Shown: positions 23,384 to 26,180 of the stretch, in pieces
Layout: each line of letters opens with the position of its first letter
How positions within the stretch are numbered: position 1 is the first letter of the stretch
Source of the DNA: 66-474 sp036278635
Lineage (GTDB): Bacteria; Pseudomonadota; Gammaproteobacteria; Xanthomonadales; Rhodanobacteraceae
NCBI GenBank assembly: GCA_036278635.1
Contig: DASUKQ010000127.1
Location: forward strand, 1-26,180
Direction of reading: 5' to 3'
Length of the DNA stretch: 26,180 nt
Notes under the pieces: model-generated
What the model was told of the DNA's origin: nothing
Seen by the model: the letters and a program-made list of their open reading frames with translations, nothing else
The model's database searches: none
Translations under genes and position numbers: made by a program

Positions 23384-25227
23384 CATTGCGGGGCTGCTGG
23401 ATCGTGTTGCTCGTGCTGTTCGCGCCGTTGGCGCAGGCCGCCAGCCCTTCGACAGGCTCGGGGCAGGCCGTGCACGCGTTCCTCGATCGCAACCACGTCA
23501 GTCTCGGCGACACCGTGACCCTCAACATCCAGTCGAACGATTCCGTCGGCACCCCCGACCTGTCCGCATTGCAGAATGATTTCGAGGTGCTCGGCACGTC
23601 GCGTTCGAACAGCGTGCAGATCGTCAACGGCAAAAGGACCAGCACTTCCCGCCTCGGGATCGCCCTCAAGCCGAAACACGCCGGGGCGTTGACCATCCCG
23701 GCGCTGGACGTGGGCGGTGGCTCGACCCGGCCGCTGACGCTGCAAGTCGGTGCGGCCCCGAGCGGGGGAACCGGCAAGATCGGCGACCCCGTCTTCATGG
23801 AGGCGACTGTGCTGTCGAGTTCGCCCTGGGTCGGCCAGCAGACCGTGTACACGGTGCGGTTGTACTATCTGCCGGGTGTCGACGGGGCGCTCGGCGACCC
23901 CAGTGTCGATGGTGCGCGGCTGATCCAGCTCGACCGTGACCGTCGTTACGTCACCCAGCGCGATGGTTACACCTACAAGGTCATCGAACGCAGCTGGGCG
24001 CTGATTCCGCAACGCAGCGGTTCGATCCGCGTGCGGGGACCGGAATTCCAGGGTCGCCAGTTGGGAACGACGAATCCCAACACGTGGTTCAACGATCCCA
24101 ATGCACTCCTGAACGCGCCTTTGCACGGGTTCGGCGCGCCGGTCCACGCGCTCGCGCCGACCGCGACGATCGACGCCCGCGCAGCGCCGGCCAACTCCGG
24201 CAAGCCTTGGTTGCCTGCGCGCGATGTGCAGGTGAAATTGTCCGGGTTGCCCGCCAGCGGCGAAGTCGATGCCTCCGCACCGCTCACGCTGACGCTCAGC
24301 ATCAGTGCCAGCGGCGTGCCGGCCGATGCGCTGCCGGAACCCGAATTGCCGTCGATCGCGGGCGCGCGCGTTTATCCCGACCAGCCCCGGGACTCGACCG
24401 ACGACAGCGGCCAGTGGCTGCACGGTACGCGCACCCGCAGTTTCGCGATCGTGCCGGATCGCAACGGCGCACTGACGATCCCCGCCATCACGCTGGACTG
24501 GTGGAACGTGGAGCAGAACCGCGTCGAGCAGGCCACGGTGCCCGCGCACACGCTGAAGGTCAGCGGCGTGGCCCCCGGGACAGCGACCCCCGTGGCACCG
24601 CCCGCGCCGTCGGTGCAACCTGGGGGCACGACGACAGCGGCAGCGAACGCGAATCCCGTCAGGGACAAGGCAGCGGCGACGCCTGCCGGCGCGAAGTGGC
24701 GCGACGTTGCGATGGCGAGTTTCGCGCTGTGGGTGCTGGCGATCGTGGCGGCAGGCTTGTGGTGGTGGATTCGCAAACGCGGGCGACGCGTGGCGGGGGT
24801 CGACCCGAACAATGCGCACCGGGTCGGTGATCGTGCAATGGCGCCACCCGGGGGCGCAACCGCTGAAACCCGGCGCACCGGTGACGCCACCGACGTTTCC
24901 GCAGCGCGCGTCGACCCGAAAGCATTGCAACGCCACGCGCTCGATGCCGCGCGTGCGGGGGACGCGGCGGAATGCGAACGCGCGTTGTTGGCATGGGCGC
25001 GTGCAGCGCGACCCGGGATCGCGAATGCCGGCGCATTGCGCGACGCACTGGACGACCCATCGCAACGCGAAGCGCTCGACGCCCTGCAACGCGCCCGCTG
25101 GCAGGGCGCCGACGCGGGATTGGCGTGCGCTGCGATGGCACGCGATTTCGCAGGCGGATTCGCGTGGCGGAGTGACGACAAAGCGAACGGCCGCGACGAT
25201 CCGTTGCCGCCCCTCTACCCGTTGTAG
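23380..25227 (+). CDS. batD: BatD-type (aerotolerance) membrane protein
   Basis: A 615-residue protein with a signal peptide (MTLRGCWIVLLVLFAPLAQAA), a long periplasmic region of beta-sandwich repeats (VHAFLDRNHVSLGDTVTLNI at the start, then RSWALIPQRSGSIRVRGPEF), one membrane span (about 444-465, ALWVLAIVAAGLWWWI) and a cytoplasmic C-terminal domain. This is the BatD layout; it is thought to be the periplasmic partner of BatA and BatB. GGAGGAGC at 23368-23375 precedes the ATG, which overlaps the batB stop. Residues ASPSTGSGQA after the signal peptide are encoded by an interspersed repeat. The TAG stop comes from the left arm of an inverted repeat. Confidence 0.93.
   Translation: MTLRGCWIVLLVLFAPLAQAASPSTGSGQAVHAFLDRNHVSLGDTVTLNIQSNDSVGTPDLSALQNDFEVLGTSRSNSVQIVNGKRTSTSRLGIALKPKHAGALTIPALDVGGGSTRPLTLQVGAAPSGGTGKIGDPVFMEATVLSSSPWVGQQTVYTVRLYYLPGVDGALGDPSVDGARLIQLDRDRRYVTQRDGYTYKVIERSWALIPQRSGSIRVRGPEFQGRQLGTTNPNTWFNDPNALLNAPLHGFGAPVHALAPTATIDARAAPANSGKPWLPARDVQVKLSGLPASGEVDASAPLTLTLSISASGVPADALPEPELPSIAGARVYPDQPRDSTDDSGQWLHGTRTRSFAIVPDRNGALTIPAITLDWWNVEQNRVEQATVPAHTLKVSGVAPGTATPVAPPAPSVQPGGTTTAAANANPVRDKAAATPAGAKWRDVAMASFALWVLAIVAAGLWWWIRKRGRRVAGVDPNNAHRVGDRAMAPPGGATAETRRTGDATDVSAARVDPKALQRHALDAARAGDAAECERALLAWARAARPGIANAGALRDALDDPSQREALDALQRARWQGADAGLACAAMARDFAGGFAWRSDDKANGRDDPLPPLYPL
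23446..23470 (+). repeat. CCCTTCGACAGGCTCGGGG-type interspersed repeat inside batD
   Basis: AGCCCTTCGACAGGCTCGGG and the following GCAGG match a short semi-palindromic repeat known from many proteobacterial genomes (its reverse frame gives the familiar CPEPVEG peptide). It is read in frame as SPSTGSGQA just behind the signal peptide. Confidence 0.8.
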
Positions 25228-25306
25228 GAGCGCGCCTGCGCGCGATCAAGGGCTGCAATTCGTAGACCGAACTTTTTTGTCGCGCGCAGGCGCGCTCCTA
25301 CAACGG
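25219..25306 (+). repeat. 27-bp perfect inverted repeat between batD and the macrodomain gene
   Basis: Arms at 25219-25245 and 25280-25306 are exact reverse complements (left arm begins CCGTTGTAGGAGCGCGCC), with a 34-bp spacer. Each arm also folds alone through GCGCGCCTGCGCGC. The TAG in GTTGTAGG is the stop codon of batD, and the same triplet in the right arm is the stop codon of the minus-strand gene. It probably acts as a bidirectional transcript end; TTTTTT lies at 25273-25278 in the spacer. Confidence 0.93.
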
Positions 25307-25849
25307 CGCGTCCGGAATCCCGACGTGCAATCGTTCCGCTGCGTTGCGCCAGGCCTCCGCCATGCCGGCGTCGAAGGCGCACAGGATCAACCGGCGGGGC
25401 GTATGGATGCGATCCTGTTCGTCGGCGAGCACGCTCATGGCCACGCCTGCCGCGGCGTCGCGCGGATAGCCGTATACCCCGCAACTGATCGCGGGGAACG
25501 CGATGCTGTCGATGGCGTGTTCGCGTGCCAGCGCGAGGACGTTGCGGTGGCATGCCGCCAGCAGTTCGGGTTCGCGGCGGCCGCCGCCGTGCCATACCGG
25601 GCCCGCGGTGTGGATCACGAATCGCGCGGGCAAGTCGAACCCCGGCGTGATGCGTGCTTCGCCGGTCGGGCAGCGTATCCCGGCGCGCACTTCCGGAATG
25701 GCGCGGCAGGCTTCGAGCATGCGTGGGCCGGCGGCACGATGGATGGCGCCATCGACCCCGCCGCCGCCCATCAAGCTTTCGTTGGCGGCGTTGACGATGG
25801 CGTCGACGTCGAGCGTCGTGATGTCGGCTTGCAGGATTTCGATGGACAT
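25298..25849 (-). CDS. ymdB: Macrodomain O-acetyl-ADP-ribose deacetylase
   Basis: A 183-residue MacroD-type macrodomain, very close in layout to E. coli YmdB. It hydrolyses O-acetyl-ADP-ribose and ADP-ribosyl-glutamate or -aspartate in the cytosol; YmdB also modulates RNase III. Visible are ADITTLDVDAIVNAANESL, the GGGGVDGAIHRAAG loop with Asn23 and Asp33 matching the catalytic Asn25/Asp35 of YmdB, CPTGEARITPGFDLPARFVIHTAGP and the phosphate-binding loop FPAISCGVYGYP. The ATG at 25849 fits the family; no Shine-Dalgarno is visible because a repeat starts 9 bp upstream. The gene lies between two copies of the GGAGCGCGCC repeat. Confidence 0.93.
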   Translation of the reverse strand: MSIEILQADITTLDVDAIVNAANESLMGGGGVDGAIHRAAGPRMLEACRAIPEVRAGIRCPTGEARITPGFDLPARFVIHTAGPVWHGGGRREPELLAACHRNVLALAREHAIDSIAFPAISCGVYGYPRDAAAGVAMSVLADEQDRIHTPRRLILCAFDAGMAEAWRNAAERLHVGIPDAPL

Positions 25850-25857
25850 GAATTCGC

Positions 25858-25927
25858 AGGAGCGCGCCTGCGCGCGACCGCGGCGTTTCCGGCGATCGTC
25901 GCGCGCGGGCGTGCTGTCCCGCGCTCC
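25858..25927 (+). repeat. Second GGAGCGCGCC repeat pair, right arm decayed
   Basis: The left arm AGGAGCGCGCCTGCGCGCGA (25858-25877) is identical to part of the arm at 25219. The right arm TCGCGCGCGGGCGTGCTGTC and onward to CGCGCTCC (25899-25927) is a diverged inverse copy with extra bases. It lies between mscL and the macrodomain gene, both on the minus strand. Confidence 0.8.
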
Positions 25928-25934
25928 GGATGTT

Positions 25935-26180
25935 TCAGCGCGACTGTTGCTTCAGCAGGTCGCGGATCTCGGTCAGCAGCACCACGTCGGGCGGGGTCGG
26001 CGGCGGCGCGGGTTCCTTCTTCGGCATGGCCCTTTCCAGGAGCTTGATCACGATGAAGATCGCCAGCGCGATGATCAGGAAGGTGATGATGGTGTTGATG
26101 AAGGCGCCGTAATTGATCGAGACGATGTTTTTGGGGTCGGGCGAATTCTGGATGATGGCTTTCAGTTTGGAGAAGTCGAT
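25935..26180 (-). CDS. mscL: Large-conductance mechanosensitive channel MscL, 5' part outside window
   Basis: The last 81 codons of MscL, an inner-membrane pentameric channel that opens under osmotic downshock. The fragment holds the periplasmic loop (IDFSKLKAIIQNSPDPKN), VSINYGAFINT, the second membrane span TIITFLIIALAIFIVIKLL and the cytoplasmic end with the Pro-rich linker PAPPPTPPD and the C-terminal helix VVLLTEIRDLLKQQSR. The start, first span and pore residues lie beyond the window edge. The frame is open to base 26180. Confidence 0.95.
   Translation of the reverse strand: MDFSKLKAIIQNSPDPKNIVSINYGAFINTIITFLIIALAIFIVIKLLERAMPKKEPAPPPTPPDVVLLTEIRDLLKQQSR

Noticed and set aside
25930..26112. 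A 60-codon plus-strand frame at the right edge
   Set aside because: It is the shadow of mscL, whose C-terminal part reads clearly on the minus strand.

Overview
The window is a GC-rich chromosomal segment from a gammaproteobacterium, most likely of the order Lysobacterales (Xanthomonadales). This rests on gene order and repeats rather than on any rRNA. The order spoT-ridA-recG, ponA divergent from pilMNOPQ, and pilQ followed by a MoxR/Bat operon fits that order, as do interspersed palindromes of the GTAGGAGCGCGC and GTAGGGCGGAA types. I found no tRNA, rRNA, CRISPR array, transposase or prophage gene. Most of the window is ordinary core genome. The unusual material is mainly the repeats between and inside genes.

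Layout: (1) 1-6255, plus strand: spoT (5' end missing), ridA, recG and a membrane-anchored MutS-domain-V ATPase. (2) 6272-8081: rpmE2 (type B L31) with promoter and terminator, then gltA (citrate synthase) behind an extended -10 promoter and a possible nine-codon leader ORF. (3) 8082-9230: inverted repeats, a conserved protein of unknown function on the minus strand, and a gene-free stretch of repeat debris. (4) 9231-11774, minus: ponA/mrcA (PBP1A). A 527-bp divergent intergenic region separates it from (5) 12302-17681: pilM, pilN, pilO, pilP and pilQ, the type IV pilus alignment complex and outer-membrane secretin, with 1- to 4-bp overlaps or short gaps and a terminator after pilQ. (6) 17802-25227: moxR, a DUF58 gene, a DUF4381 gene, batA, batB (VWA plus TPR) and batD, an aerotolerance-type MoxR/VWA operon whose last five genes are joined by GTGA or ATGA overlaps. 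(7) 25219-26180: an inverted repeat, a macrodomain hydrolase (minus), another repeat and the 3' part of mscL (minus, running off the window).

Main points of interest: at least five families of short interspersed repeat or hairpin sit at gene boundaries, and several supply stop codons. A heptamer array (GGGTCCC, 4.6 copies) lies inside the 5' coding region of the DUF58 gene, where a change of one unit either way would frameshift it. A second repeat encodes extra residues just behind the batD signal peptide. BatB has lost key metal-site residues that BatA keeps. Several genes have a -10-like box 6-7 nt before the ATG and no Shine-Dalgarno, suggesting leaderless starts. I did not find a clearly new multi-gene system.
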